Shown here piece by piece: positions 55,598 through 64,000 of a stretch of 64,000 bases of DNA. A program made the translations under genes and the position numbers. The notes beneath the pieces are model-generated. The model made no database searches and was not told where the DNA came from. It was given only the letters and a program-made list of their open reading frames with translations. Every line of letters begins with the position of its first letter. Position 1 is the first letter of the stretch. Source of the stretch: Selaginella moellendorffii (Eukaryota; Streptophyta; Lycopodiopsida; Selaginellales; Selaginellaceae); the NCBI RefSeq assembly GCF_000143415.4, contig NW_003314267.1, forward strand, positions 2,939,028 to 3,003,027. The letters run 5' to 3'.

Positions 55598-56653
55598 CTA
55601 ACCCAGCTCCGATGGAGCCTTCGCCACGATGGAGAGCGCGTGGAGCCCGCTCTTGAGCTCGTCCTCCAAGAGCTGATACACCCGCCTGTGCCGCTTCACC
55701 ACGCTCTGGCCTTCAAACTCTGCCGCCACCACCTTGACGTTGAAGTGCGTCTCGCCGCCGGTGGTTCCACGAACAGCAGCGTGCCCGGCATGCTGGTGAG
55801 ACACATCCTCCACTTCCAACACCGTCGGCGCTAGCGCTTCCTGGAGCTTCTTCTCAATCGCCACGGACCGTGAGGTAGCTGGCGGCGAGCTCTCGGCTAT
55901 CGTGGATGGTGATCGCGTAGCAGCAGAAGCAGCAGGAGCAGCAGGCGTAGCAGCGCTCCTAGCATCATCACTCTCCTTGGGCGACGCTAAGACGGCGGCG
56001 GTGGCCGGAGAGGAACCGGCCGACGAATCCATCTCCATCTCCAAGGCCTTCTTCTGCATCAATCTAAACATGTTGTAGAAGCCGCTGGTGCGAGCGGGCG
56101 TGAGGCTCTGCTTGAGGCCGAGCATGTGGAAGAAGGCCGGAGTCAAGCGGACGATCTCTCGGGGCCTGGATCCCGACAACCCTTCGACGAGGAGCGCCGC
56201 CAAGCCCTTGGTGAGGATGGAGTCGGAGTCGGCCTCGTAGAACACCTTGCCGTGGTCACCGAGGTAGGCTCGCACCCAGACGCGGGAGACGCAGCCCACC
56301 ACCTTGTTGGCGTCCGTGCGGTGCTCGTCCGGCAGCGGTGGAAGCCTCTTGGCGTAGTGCATCAACTGCTCGTACGCTGCGCGTTGGTCCCGCACCGCTG
56401 CAAACAGGCTCACAATCTCACGCAGCTTATCGGGGAGTACCTCCTCTTCTAATTGCTCTCCAGCTGCTGCTGCTGCTGTGCAATTCACTCGAAATACCTT
56501 TGCCGATCTGGAGCTGGCAGCAATCGCGCTCAAGCTCACGCCCCCTAGCGGCGATGGCGCCGCCGAGACTCGCAAGAGCGCCGCCCTCTTGCCTGGCGCC
56601 GGCCAATCCCCTACGCACAACCAGGAACCCTGAAAATGTCTAGCAGCCTCCAT
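55598..56653 (-). CDS. SUFE1: SufE1: SufE-BolA fusion, plastid/mitochondrial Fe-S assembly
   Basis: Intronless, 351 residues. After a transit-type N-terminus the SufE domain (about residues 70-215) reads LPDKLREIVSLFAAVRDQRA, YAKRLPPLPDEHRTDANKVV and the reactive cysteine in VVGCVSRVWVRAYLGDHGKV, then LVEGLSGSRPREIVRLTPAF. An Ala/Ser/Pro-rich linker (residues about 220-275) leads to a C-terminal BolA domain: EKKLQEALAPTVLEVEDVSH, THFNVKVVAAEFEGQSVVKR and HRRVYQLLEDELKSGLHALS. This SufE-BolA fusion is the known plant SufE1 architecture; SufE activates NFS2/SufS desulfurase and BolA partners glutaredoxin GRXS14. A telo-box lies 13 bp upstream of the ATG. Confidence 0.95.
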   Translation of the reverse strand: MEAARHFQGSWLCVGDWPAPGKRAALLRVSAAPSPLGGVSLSAIAASSRSAKVFRVNCTAAAAAGEQLEEEVLPDKLREIVSLFAAVRDQRAAYEQLMHYAKRLPPLPDEHRTDANKVVGCVSRVWVRAYLGDHGKVFYEADSDSILTKGLAALLVEGLSGSRPREIVRLTPAFFHMLGLKQSLTPARTSGFYNMFRLMQKKALEMEMDSSAGSSPATAAVLASPKESDDARSAATPAAPAASAATRSPSTIAESSPPATSRSVAIEKKLQEALAPTVLEVEDVSHQHAGHAAVRGTTGGETHFNVKVVAAEFEGQSVVKRHRRVYQLLEDELKSGLHALSIVAKAPSELG

Positions 56654-56665
56654 TCTCTCCCCTAG

Positions 56666-56673
56666 AAACCCTA
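56666..56673. promoter_or_regulatory. telo-box upstream of SufE1
   Basis: AAACCCTA 13 bp before the SufE1 start codon, probably in its 5' UTR or core promoter. Confidence 0.35.
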
Positions 56674-56794
56674 ATTCGAATCTTAGAGGAATCTCTAGAG
56701 TACCTTTGTCAGCGTTTCTTTTGCATCAATCAACGTTTTCTATCCTCTAATTCGTCTGTCTAAGTTTGGAAAAAAATTTCTTGATGAACTTCAA

Positions 56795-58261
56795 TCATCT
56801 GGCAGGTTGTAGAGAAAATGTGAATGGCACGGGCTGTTTGGATCCCCAGAAGCTGGGAATTCCAAGACTCGGATCCAGCAAGTCCGAGTCCTTGTTCACG
56901 AGAGCCAGATCCCTCCTCCCAGACGGCTCAAACCCCCTGTACGGCCCCCTGTATCCATCCACGAGGTGCAAGAGCCCCTCCAAATTGTGCCATCCCGCCA
57001 GGTTCGCGCCACGCCTCAGGTACGGTGACACGCCACAGTCGAGCGCCACCTCCGTGCCGACGTGCGAATATGCCCAGGGAATCATCTCCCCGATGGCGCC
57101 ACTCATCCACTGGTGCTGCTCGTTGACAAAGATCCCGGGGACCTTTGGGACGATGTCCCGCGTGTTGACGACGCGCAGGACCTTGAGATCGAGCTCCCGG
57201 CACCGCGCGGCGAAGCAGCGATTGCCCACCCGCGGTGCGGAGAAGGAGACGACGGTGGCGGGGATCTGGGTCTTATCCCCGGCGATGCCAAGCTCCGCGA
57301 GATCATAGGCGCTGAGCAGCGCCAGCGCGCCGCCGAGGCTGTGGCCAGTGACCGTGACGCTCACCGCCTCGCCGTCGGCCTGGAACTGGGCGATCAGGCG
57401 GCGGAGCTCGCAGATGAGCTGCTGCCGCGCGCTCAACTTGTTGTATCGGCTCCGGGACTTGCTGGCCGTGTAGATGTCGAGGAAGCCACTCTCCACCTTG
57501 ACGCCCGCCGTGGATCTGTCCCGCGGATCCAAACCCACTGGCATGAGATAGTCCTGGAGATTCTCCAGCCACTCCACGCCAGTCACGGTTCCTCGCCACG
57601 CGATCACGATGTGCCGCCGGCCAATCTCGGCAGTCAAAGACGGACGACTCACGGCCACGAAGCCCATCCAATTGGAATCTCGGCTCCATGGCTCTCCTTG
57701 CTCCTCGTCTCTAGCTCTTGGCCTGGGAAAGATTCTCGGCAGCTCTAGATCCGTGGTGGCGTACAGATATTTGGTGATCTCGTACTCTTGGTCCCGCGCG
57801 GCTACAGTCTTTCCCAGGAGCTCGCTGGGACTGTAGCGGCAATTTCCACGCCTGCGCGAGTGGTCGTCGTTGTCGAATCCATCGTAGCAGGCTTGAGACA
57901 GATCGCCGTACTTGAGAATCTCGCGCCGTAGCTCCTCGTCTATGAAATCGCTGCATGGCCCTGCGGCGTCGCCATCCTGGTAGCTATCCACGGCTTTGCG
58001 GGGTGACGGGAGCAGCAATCCCAGCCAATTGTCAGCTCCTTGCAGCTCTCGCCACTTACTCCACAGGCGACCACTAGGTGGTCTGAGCGCTCGCTTTGCG
58101 TGAATCTTCGATGCGAATTGGAAAGATTTGTGGGTCGATAGTGCCAGACAGGTGGAATCCTTCACATCTAAACACTGTGGATGTGAAGGCGGGCCAATGA
58201 TCTTAGCGCTGCTGGGAGCTGCGGCCATGGCGGCCATTGTGATAAGAAATTCCAGTCTCAT
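56795..58261 (-). CDS. phospholipase A1 class I (DAD1-like lipase), paralogue A
   Basis: Intronless class-3 lipase of 488 residues. The N-terminus is hydrophobic and Ala-rich and could target a plastid (MRLEFLITMAAMAAAPSSAK). The PLA1-I region begins WRELQGADNWLGLL and LRREILKYGDLSQACYDGFD. The oxyanion and nucleophile parts are IVIAWRGTVTGVEWLENLQD and SVTVTGHSLGGALALLSAYD. Asp is in VVNTRDIVPKVPG and the catalytic His in GWHNLEGLLHLVDGYRG. Substrates in the family are galactolipids and phosphatidylcholine sn-1 acyl groups, sometimes feeding jasmonate synthesis. It is the tandem neighbour of paralogue B on the same strand, 256 bp apart. Confidence 0.9.
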   Translation of the reverse strand: MRLEFLITMAAMAAAPSSAKIIGPPSHPQCLDVKDSTCLALSTHKSFQFASKIHAKRALRPPSGRLWSKWRELQGADNWLGLLLPSPRKAVDSYQDGDAAGPCSDFIDEELRREILKYGDLSQACYDGFDNDDHSRRRGNCRYSPSELLGKTVAARDQEYEITKYLYATTDLELPRIFPRPRARDEEQGEPWSRDSNWMGFVAVSRPSLTAEIGRRHIVIAWRGTVTGVEWLENLQDYLMPVGLDPRDRSTAGVKVESGFLDIYTASKSRSRYNKLSARQQLICELRRLIAQFQADGEAVSVTVTGHSLGGALALLSAYDLAELGIAGDKTQIPATVVSFSAPRVGNRCFAARCRELDLKVLRVVNTRDIVPKVPGIFVNEQHQWMSGAIGEMIPWAYSHVGTEVALDCGVSPYLRRGANLAGWHNLEGLLHLVDGYRGPYRGFEPSGRRDLALVNKDSDLLDPSLGIPSFWGSKQPVPFTFSLQPAR

Positions 58262-58517
58262 CGATCCCTATTATAGTCAAGTCAGCCGCGTGTTTGACCT
58301 TCCTTTTACTTTGAATTTTAAACTTTCAAACTGAAACGCTCGAGCTCATCCTGTCACTCTTCAACATTGACAAATTCTTTCTGTACGCAAATCCATTCAT
58401 TATTGTATTCACAACTTGTACAGGCTCCGAAATATGCTGTTTGTCACTAAACATTGTTCTTTACGCAATGCAATTATTGTGCCAACCTTCGCTACTCTCT
58501 TTCCGTAGCACAGTCCC

Positions 58518-60182
58518 TCAGTGACGTCGATGATATTTGCAACAATCTTCGTCGTCTCCATCGTGGGGTTCCCTGTGAGGCTGCACCCATCTTCCAGATA
58601 AATCCTTTACCAGACCCTTGTGCATCTCTTGCCACCAAAAACCCGGGATACCCATTTCCTCGATCAAGAAATCGGCAGCCTTGTTCACCAGCGCTGGATC
58701 CCTCTGCGTCATTGAAGAAAACGGCTTGTCTGGGCCGTGATACCCATCTAAGAGATGCAAGTGGGCTTCCAAGTTGTGATGCCAGGACGGATTCATCGTG
58801 GGCTGGAGCAATGGCGAGTGCGTGCTGCAAACCTGGAGCTGCTGGCCGACGTGAGAATAGGTCCATGGGAGCTTGTCGATCACCGCCCGGATGAATGCGA
58901 AGCTGTTCTCGTTGAAGAAGATCCCCGGAGTTTTGGGGACCAAGTCCTTCTCGTTGACAACGCGAAGGACTTTGATACCGAGCGAGTCGCATCGATCACG
59001 GAACGCATCGTTCCCGACCCGGGGGGCGGCAAAGGAGAAGACAGCGACGGGGATGTTGTTGGTCGGATCGTCGTCGATGTTGTGAGGCCGGGGGAGGCTC
59101 TCGAAGATGGGATCCATAGTTCCGGTTGGAGCTCCCTGCTGCTCGCAGTAGCTCCCGGACACGACGCTCGTGAGGGGCTCGTCCATGCCTGACTCAGCGA
59201 TATCGTAGGCGCTGAGGAGCGCCAGGGCTCCGCCGAGGCTGTGCCCAGTCACCGTGATGCTCAGCTGCTCGCCCTTGTAGAGACCAACAAGGCGATGGAT
59301 CTCCCACAGCAGCTGCTCGCGGGCACTCCGATTCTTCTTCTTCTTGGCACTCTTCTTCTTGGACGTGTACAAGTGGAGGAAGCCATTCTCCACCTTGACA
59401 CCGTCGAGGAACGAGCACTTGTTCTTGTCCCAGTGTCGCTGATCCAGCCCCGCGGGTGTGAGGAAGTCCTTGAAGTTCTCGGACCACTCGATCGAGGTGA
59501 CGGTCCCCCGCCAGGCAACGACGATGTCTCGCCTCCCTAGCCTTGCGATCTCCTTCTCGCAGGTAGCCACGGCGACGTAGCCGATCCAGTTGGAGTCCCG
59601 GTTGGGAGAGTCCGAGGCCTCGGAGCTTTTGAAGAAGAACGGGATCTCCGGGTCCGCGGTGGCGTAGAGAAACTTGGTCACTTCGTAACCTCGGCCCGGT
59701 AGATCCACTCGGTCAAAGAGCTCTTTCTTGCAATACTTACAGCTTCCGCAGTACTTGGACCGAGTGTTCATGTCGAAGGCGTCATAGCAAGCTTGAGCAA
59801 ACTCGCCGTAGCGGATGATCTCGGCTCGCAGGCATGGATCGATAGGATGCTCCAGCAGGCCCTCCCAGTGGTAAGCCCCTTGAATTTCTCTCCATCTCTG
59901 GCTCAGCTCTGACTTCTTTTCCTCGGCTGGGGGATGAAGCTCCTCCGCTGGTGGTGCCGGAAGAGTTTTGATGGGCGAGACTTTGTATGCCTGCTCTAGC
60001 TCCTTGACCAGAACTTTCTCCACGGAGACATCTACTTTGCTGCCAATTACAAGCGAAACATCCTCGTTGTTCTTGTTTGGAGCGAATCTTACCGCACTTG
60101 CAACAACCAAGGATGGCCTTGCAGGCTTGAAGCTGCTCTTCGGGAAGCACGAAGTGTAATTTCTAAGCTGAGTGGAAGCCAT
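58518..60182 (-). CDS. phospholipase A1 class I (DAD1-like lipase), paralogue B, plastid
   Basis: Intronless; 554 residues from the ATG at 60182 (MASTQLRNYTSCFPKSSFKP), which gives a good chloroplast transit peptide; the upstream open frame only has a TTG. Core motifs match paralogue A: WREIQGAYHWEGLLEHPIDP, IRYGEFAQACYDAFDMNTRS, IVVAWRGTVTSIEWSENFKD, SITVTGHSLGGALALLSAYD, RVVNEKDLVPKTPGIFFNE and HHNLEAHLHLLDGYHGPDKP. Extra features are a Lys-rich loop (TSKKKSAKKKKNR), a Cys-containing loop KYCGSCKYCKKELF and an insertion after the nucleophile. The C-terminal tail is His/Asp-rich (HDGDDEDCCKYHRRH). Confidence 0.92.
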   Translation of the reverse strand: MASTQLRNYTSCFPKSSFKPARPSLVVASAVRFAPNKNNEDVSLVIGSKVDVSVEKVLVKELEQAYKVSPIKTLPAPPAEELHPPAEEKKSELSQRWREIQGAYHWEGLLEHPIDPCLRAEIIRYGEFAQACYDAFDMNTRSKYCGSCKYCKKELFDRVDLPGRGYEVTKFLYATADPEIPFFFKSSEASDSPNRDSNWIGYVAVATCEKEIARLGRRDIVVAWRGTVTSIEWSENFKDFLTPAGLDQRHWDKNKCSFLDGVKVENGFLHLYTSKKKSAKKKKNRSAREQLLWEIHRLVGLYKGEQLSITVTGHSLGGALALLSAYDIAESGMDEPLTSVVSGSYCEQQGAPTGTMDPIFESLPRPHNIDDDPTNNIPVAVFSFAAPRVGNDAFRDRCDSLGIKVLRVVNEKDLVPKTPGIFFNENSFAFIRAVIDKLPWTYSHVGQQLQVCSTHSPLLQPTMNPSWHHNLEAHLHLLDGYHGPDKPFSSMTQRDPALVNKAADFLIEEMGIPGFWWQEMHKGLVKDLSGRWVQPHREPHDGDDEDCCKYHRRH

Positions 60183-60549
60183 GAGATTCACTTCAAAAGC
60201 ATGCAAACAAAGTCCTTCCAAGATTTTTCAGCAGAGACAAACTAGGAGCTCCTTCTACTTCGATGGTTCCTCACAGGAGCTGCGAGCCCTCTTTTGAAGT
60301 ACCTCTTTTACCACCCTATGAGTCGTACCGGTACTGTGCTAAAGTGGTCCGTATTGTCTGATGTGTCCAGCACTAAACAATATGTGGCGCTCTATGGAGC
60401 ACGTTTCCGCTTGGATCCAACCATGAAGCCAAGAAGCCAAGCACCTCCATTCCGACATAGCCATCCACATTGAAAACGTTTGGAATTCAATATTGCTTGG
60501 TTTCATAGTCAAAGCAAAGCTCAATACCTTGATAGGTACCTTGATAGAT
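60183..60549. other. divergent promoter region of PLA1-B and PPR2
   Basis: 367 bp. An in-frame TTG ORF precedes the PPR2 ATG but is not used. No other gene or RNA is seen. Confidence 0.5.
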
Positions 60550-62421
60550 ATGAGCGTCGAGCGGGAAGAACTCGCAGCGCTCTTGCGCACTTGCGGCATT
60601 GCCAGGGATCTTGGGCAGGCCAGGCGGCACCACGTGAGGATTCTGTCGAGCAGCAGCCATCGCAGCGATAGATTTCTCTTGAATTTGGCGGTGCAAATGT
60701 ATGGGAGGTGCGGTGATCTCCAGAGCGCGAAGGAGGTTTTCAATTCCATTGCGCAGCCCAATGCCTTCTCCTGGAACATCATGATCTCCGCTTGTGCTCA
60801 GAATGGCCGTGCTGAGGACGCGATGCTCGCGTTCCAGAAGAATCCTCACAAAAACCAAGTTTCCTGGAATGCATTGATCACGGCGTTTGCCGAGAACAGC
60901 AATCTCCACGCAGCAAGAGAGATTTTTGAGAGGATACCTGAGCTCAGGAGCGTTCTCTCTTGGAACATCATGATCTCTGCCTACGCACGGTGCGGACAAT
61001 TCTTCCAAGCGAAGGACTTGTTTGATAGAATGGAGATCCGAGACACTGTTTCCTGGAACATCATGATCCAAGCTTACAGTAACTTTGGAGATCTTTCCGG
61101 GGCAGAGCAATTGTTTCGATCAATGCCAGATCGCGACACTGGATCTTGGAATTCCATACTTACAGCATATGCAATTTCTGGACATTTGGAAAAGGCCAAG
61201 CAAACGTTTGATAGAACACCTGAGAGGGATCTAATTACCTGGAACACAATGATAGCGGCTTTTCTTCGATACAATGACATGGACAACGCTATTACCATGT
61301 TTCAAAGGATGCCACGGTTGGACCTGGTGACGTGGAATGCCATGGTACAAGCGTTTACACGCAATGGGCATCTAGAAAGTGCTAAAAGAATCTTCAACAC
61401 AATGCTGGAAAGGGATATAGTTTCCTGGAATCTTATTCTCCAGCTTTATTCTCAAACATTAAAGATATCTAAAACACGTCAGTGGTTTGATTCCATGCCC
61501 GAGCACAACACAGCATCTCTCACGATTATGCTTACAGCATATGCCGCTGACGGGCATCTACGTCAAGCACGAAATGTCTTTGACTGCATGCCAGCTCGGC
61601 GATTAGTAACATGGAATGCCATGATGGCAGCTTACGTGAACTCAAAAGATCAAGCCAGTTCACTCGATTTGTTTCTAGAAATGCCTCAACGGGATATTGC
61701 TTCATGGAATGTGGCTCTTCAAGGATTTGCCCAGGCAAGGCATCTGGAACATGCTTTTGGCATTTTTCACGAGATGCCCGAGTGGGACATAGTATCGTGG
61801 ACTGCATTGCTAGGAGCTTATGCACTCGCAGCTATGGTGGAAGAGGCCACGGCGGTGTTTGATCAGATGCCGGAGCACGATTCAATCTCATGGAGCGCAA
61901 TGGTGGGTGCCTATGCGTCAAGTGGAATGATCGCCCATGCCAAGAGATTGCATGATTTGATGCTCGATCGGAGCTTGGCATCCTGGAATGCAATGCTTGC
62001 TGCTTATGCACAAACAGGGGCTCTCTTAGAATCGAGGCGATTCTTTGATTCTATGCCAGAATTAGATGAAATATCGTGGAATTCAATGCTGGCAGCATTC
62101 GTCTATGCGGGTAATGGTGGATGCGCTTTGGAATTTTTGCAGGAGATGGCTGTGAATGCCGTGAGTGCCAATGGGAAGACATTTGCGATGGTGCTGTGCG
62201 TGTGCGATCACATTGGGCTGCTTAAAAGAGGGCGGAGGGAATTCAGCAGAATGCTTTTCGACTATGCAATTCATCCCAATATTGAGCATTTTGGATCTAT
62301 GGCAGATATTTTAGGGAGGAGTGGTATGTTAAGTGATGCTAAAGAGCTTGTTTACACAATGCCTTATCAACCAGACATTGTTTCATGGGGGTCATTACTT
62401 GGAACCTGTAAAATATTGTAA
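60550..62421 (+). CDS. PPR protein, PLS-type, probably truncated at the C-terminus
   Basis: 623 residues from the ATG at 60550 (MSVEREELAALLRTCGIARD), no intron. About sixteen PPR motifs, mostly S-type of about 31 residues: NAFSWNIMISACAQNGRAED, VSWNALITAFAENSNLHAAR, TVSWNIMIQAYSNFGDLSGA and later copies. The last motifs are HFGSMADILGRSGMLSDAKE and IVSWGSLLGTCKIL, after which the frame stops. In relatives the next segment is the E1/E2 region, which is absent here. RNA-binding organelle function is expected, with a target that cannot be read without the repeat code. Similar in style to the PPR at 26939 but clearly divergent. Confidence 0.9.
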   Translation: MSVEREELAALLRTCGIARDLGQARRHHVRILSSSSHRSDRFLLNLAVQMYGRCGDLQSAKEVFNSIAQPNAFSWNIMISACAQNGRAEDAMLAFQKNPHKNQVSWNALITAFAENSNLHAAREIFERIPELRSVLSWNIMISAYARCGQFFQAKDLFDRMEIRDTVSWNIMIQAYSNFGDLSGAEQLFRSMPDRDTGSWNSILTAYAISGHLEKAKQTFDRTPERDLITWNTMIAAFLRYNDMDNAITMFQRMPRLDLVTWNAMVQAFTRNGHLESAKRIFNTMLERDIVSWNLILQLYSQTLKISKTRQWFDSMPEHNTASLTIMLTAYAADGHLRQARNVFDCMPARRLVTWNAMMAAYVNSKDQASSLDLFLEMPQRDIASWNVALQGFAQARHLEHAFGIFHEMPEWDIVSWTALLGAYALAAMVEEATAVFDQMPEHDSISWSAMVGAYASSGMIAHAKRLHDLMLDRSLASWNAMLAAYAQTGALLESRRFFDSMPELDEISWNSMLAAFVYAGNGGCALEFLQEMAVNAVSANGKTFAMVLCVCDHIGLLKRGRREFSRMLFDYAIHPNIEHFGSMADILGRSGMLSDAKELVYTMPYQPDIVSWGSLLGTCKIL

Positions 62422-63286
62422 ATGGTTCTATATTGAACAGTTTTGAAGATACTGATGATTATAGTTGGAAGGCACAAAATATTTCTTAACTCCTTTCTTG
62501 AGAAAATTATTTCTATTTACATTCATTGGGGATGCTTATATAGTATAATTAGAGTGGGAATTTCCTAGCATTTTTTTCTTTTTGCTCTTTTTTAACTGAC
62601 TTTGATGTAAACTTGTGAAAGTTGAAATTCCATAATCTAAAGGTCTGTAAATTACATATATATTTATGCATATCAAGGTAAATATGCTAATTATAGTAGT
62701 GTTACACATGGATGGACATGTCAACTGAGACTGAATTTTGTCCATCAGCAGGGACTAATAAATAAAATTATTTATCTCTCTATATTTATTAATTCTATCT
62801 ATAAGATTTATCCAAAGATTTTGTCTATATTTTAAAATCTCAATAGCTACCTGATGATGCTATGCTTCAATGGCAGCATTAGATATGTCTATCCAAAGCT
62901 GAATATTCCTTGAGATCAATATCAAACTAATTGAACTGGTTCACTGTTAAAATATTATTGAGGGGAAAAAATAGATAAAATATTATCAAGCTGTTTAAGA
63001 GAGTTTTAAAAGGAGGAGTTGACTAGCTTTTTATATAAACTTATGTCATGCCAATTTTTTTTTTTAGTACTAAAAACAATTTACTGATCTGGTTAAAAAG
63101 GATTTTGATATTTGGTACTTACATATAGCTAAATTAATAAACATTCACAACAAAAACTAATTGATCATTTATAATTTTATACACAACCTTCTTTCCTTTT
63201 GTCACATTATTTAGTTTGTGCAATTGAATCACTACCCTTGACATGGTGAAGGTCTAGGAGACAATTGCTTTGGGCTTTCACCTTTG
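62422..63286. other. AT-rich gene-free region
   Basis: Strongly AT-rich with poly-T and poly-A runs (for example 63054-63065) and no coding evidence on either strand. The change in composition begins immediately after the PPR stop codon. Confidence 0.7.
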
Positions 63287-63480
63287 GACTCGAAATCAAA
63301 TTCAGACTTAAACTCGGTCTCAAACTTAGTCTTGGTTTTGGTCTCAAATTCGGTTTCAAACTCAAACTCGGTCTCGGACTCAGTCTTAATATTGGATGTG
63401 GTCTTAGTCTTGGACTCGGTTTCAATTTCAATTTTGGTCTCTTTCCCAGCTTTGACCTCAAACTCCATCTTAAGTCCATT
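63287..63480. repeat. short-period degenerate tandem repeat
   Basis: Repeated short phrases of the form CTCGGTCTCAAACT, TTCGGTTTCAAACT and TCGGACTCAGTCTT in tandem with a period of about 6 or 12 bp. Both strands stay open because of the periodicity (Lys/Glu/Thr-rich or Leu/Lys-rich in translation), but this is not a protein gene. Confidence 0.65.
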
Positions 63481-63504
63481 TTAGATTCGACCTCGAACTC
63501 CATC

Positions 63505-63715
63505 TTGGAGTCCATCTTGGGTTAATCTCGAACTCTATCTCAGATTGCATCTTGAGTCTATCTTAGACTCTATCTCGAAATCCACCTTGGGTCGATCTCG
63601 AACTCTATCTCAGACTGCATCTTGAGTCCATTTTAGATTGCATTTCGGGTCAATCTTGAACTCCATATCAGATTATCTCAAGTCTATATTAAACTCCATC
63701 TCGGACTTTTTCTCG
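63505..63715. repeat. tandem repeat with about 70 bp period
   Basis: The phrase CTTGGGT.AATCTCGAACTC followed by TATCTCAGATTGCATCTTGA occurs at 63517 and again at 63587 (CTTGGGTCGATCTCGAACTC). A shorter, more diverged copy begins near 63643 with TTTCGGGTCAATCTTGAACT. The spacing between the first two copies is 70 bp. Confidence 0.65.
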
Positions 63716-64000
63716 GACTCATTCTTGACATTTCCATATGTCACAACACTTGCCACGTGTTAGTCCTTGTGTCCCTTTTTAGAGACTCATTCACCAATTA
63801 CTTTATGCTTATCCTTCGAACATTTCATTTGGAGTTCCACTCCTATTCTCAACTTTCTAAGTTAGAGTTTTTGGTCCAAACATATTATGTTTATTGGATT
63901 TCACTACCATGTGGCACCCTTTTCTGCTCCACTTTGGGGATTAGGGATTTGTGTCTCACATAAAAATTACAACACTAAACACCATTAAATTTTGTTGACA
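63716..64000. other. unassigned AT-rich end of window
   Basis: No gene recognised. Includes a CACGTG at 63752 and ends in TTTTGTTGACA. A transposon edge or repeat is possible, but no terminal repeat pair can be seen within the window. Confidence 0.3.

Noticed and set aside
57062-57748. 228-residue plus-strand ORF opposite PLA1-A
   Set aside because: Shadow of the intronless lipase gene.
63207-63515. Lys/Leu/Pro-rich ORFs in the 63.3 kb repeat
   Set aside because: Open frames arise from short-period repeats on both strands; no gene structure.
62422-64000. Possible LTR retrotransposon in the AT-rich tail
   Set aside because: No terminal repeat pair, primer-binding site or transposon protein is visible; only tandem repeats are seen.

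Overview
The window looks like nuclear DNA of a lycophyte, most probably Selaginella (S. moellendorffii type). The genes are plant genes: tocopherol cyclase, an ethylene receptor with its RTE1 partner, sulfite reductase with the plant C-terminal tail, an ARK kinesin, a CLE peptide and PPR proteins. Introns are very short, mostly about 45-70 bp. Intergenic gaps are often under 100 bp. A sperm-flagellum gene (CIMIP2/FAM166 family) is present, which fits a plant with swimming sperm. The species call is an inference from gene content and architecture, not from a database match.

Layout. From 0.2 to 9.7 kb: a flagellar CIMIP2-like gene, a possible TANGLED-like microtubule protein, a coiled-coil protein, a tight minus-strand series (DUF3755 SANT protein, TFIIH subunit TFB5, polynucleotide kinase NOL9/GRC3) and a RING-CH E3 ligase. 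From 9.7 to 17 kb: 2-oxoglutarate dehydrogenase E1 and exosome RRP4 on the minus strand, then RTE1-like, SYS1 and a TDA3-like flavoprotein on the plus strand. From 17 to 29 kb: a conserved protein of unknown function, ferredoxin-sulfite reductase, an F-box/LRR protein, a hybrid histidine-kinase ethylene receptor, a phytol/farnesol kinase and a PPR protein. From 29 to 42.4 kb: MMS19, a degenerate ribokinase-like protein, arogenate dehydrogenase, an ASR (ABA/WDS) protein, the HBS1 GTPase, VMA22/CCDC115 and UDP-glucose dehydrogenase. From 42.9 to 60.2 kb: soluble pyrophosphatase, ARK kinesin, a CLE prepropeptide, a class-3 lipase, tocopherol cyclase, an HdeD-like membrane protein, SufE1-BolA and two tandem plastid-type phospholipase A1 genes. 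From 60.5 kb: a second PPR gene, which stops abruptly at the edge of a gene-free, AT-rich tail carrying degenerate tandem repeats.

How the genes relate. Three encode steps related to tocopherol synthesis: phytol kinase, arogenate dehydrogenase (tyrosine, the source of homogentisate) and tocopherol cyclase. An ethylene receptor and an RTE1-type regulator lie about 10 kb apart. MMS19, SufE1 and sulfite reductase all touch iron-sulfur metabolism. None of these sets is a tight cluster.

The most striking features are architectural: coding regions on the same strand separated by 18-19 bp (RRP4 to OGDH, PPR to MMS19), several divergent pairs with start codons only 37-67 bp apart, and recurrent telo-box (AAACCCTA) motifs at gene starts. 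Protein-level oddities include a sulfite reductase tail resembling a ribbon-helix-helix DNA-binding domain, an ethylene receptor apparently lacking the N-terminal Cys-x-Cys, and a ribokinase-like protein with several conserved catalytic positions changed. I found no rRNA, tRNA, CRISPR array or intact transposable element. Spliced models were built by hand from GT/AG (and two GC/AG) boundaries and reading frame, so exact splice sites should be treated as predictions.
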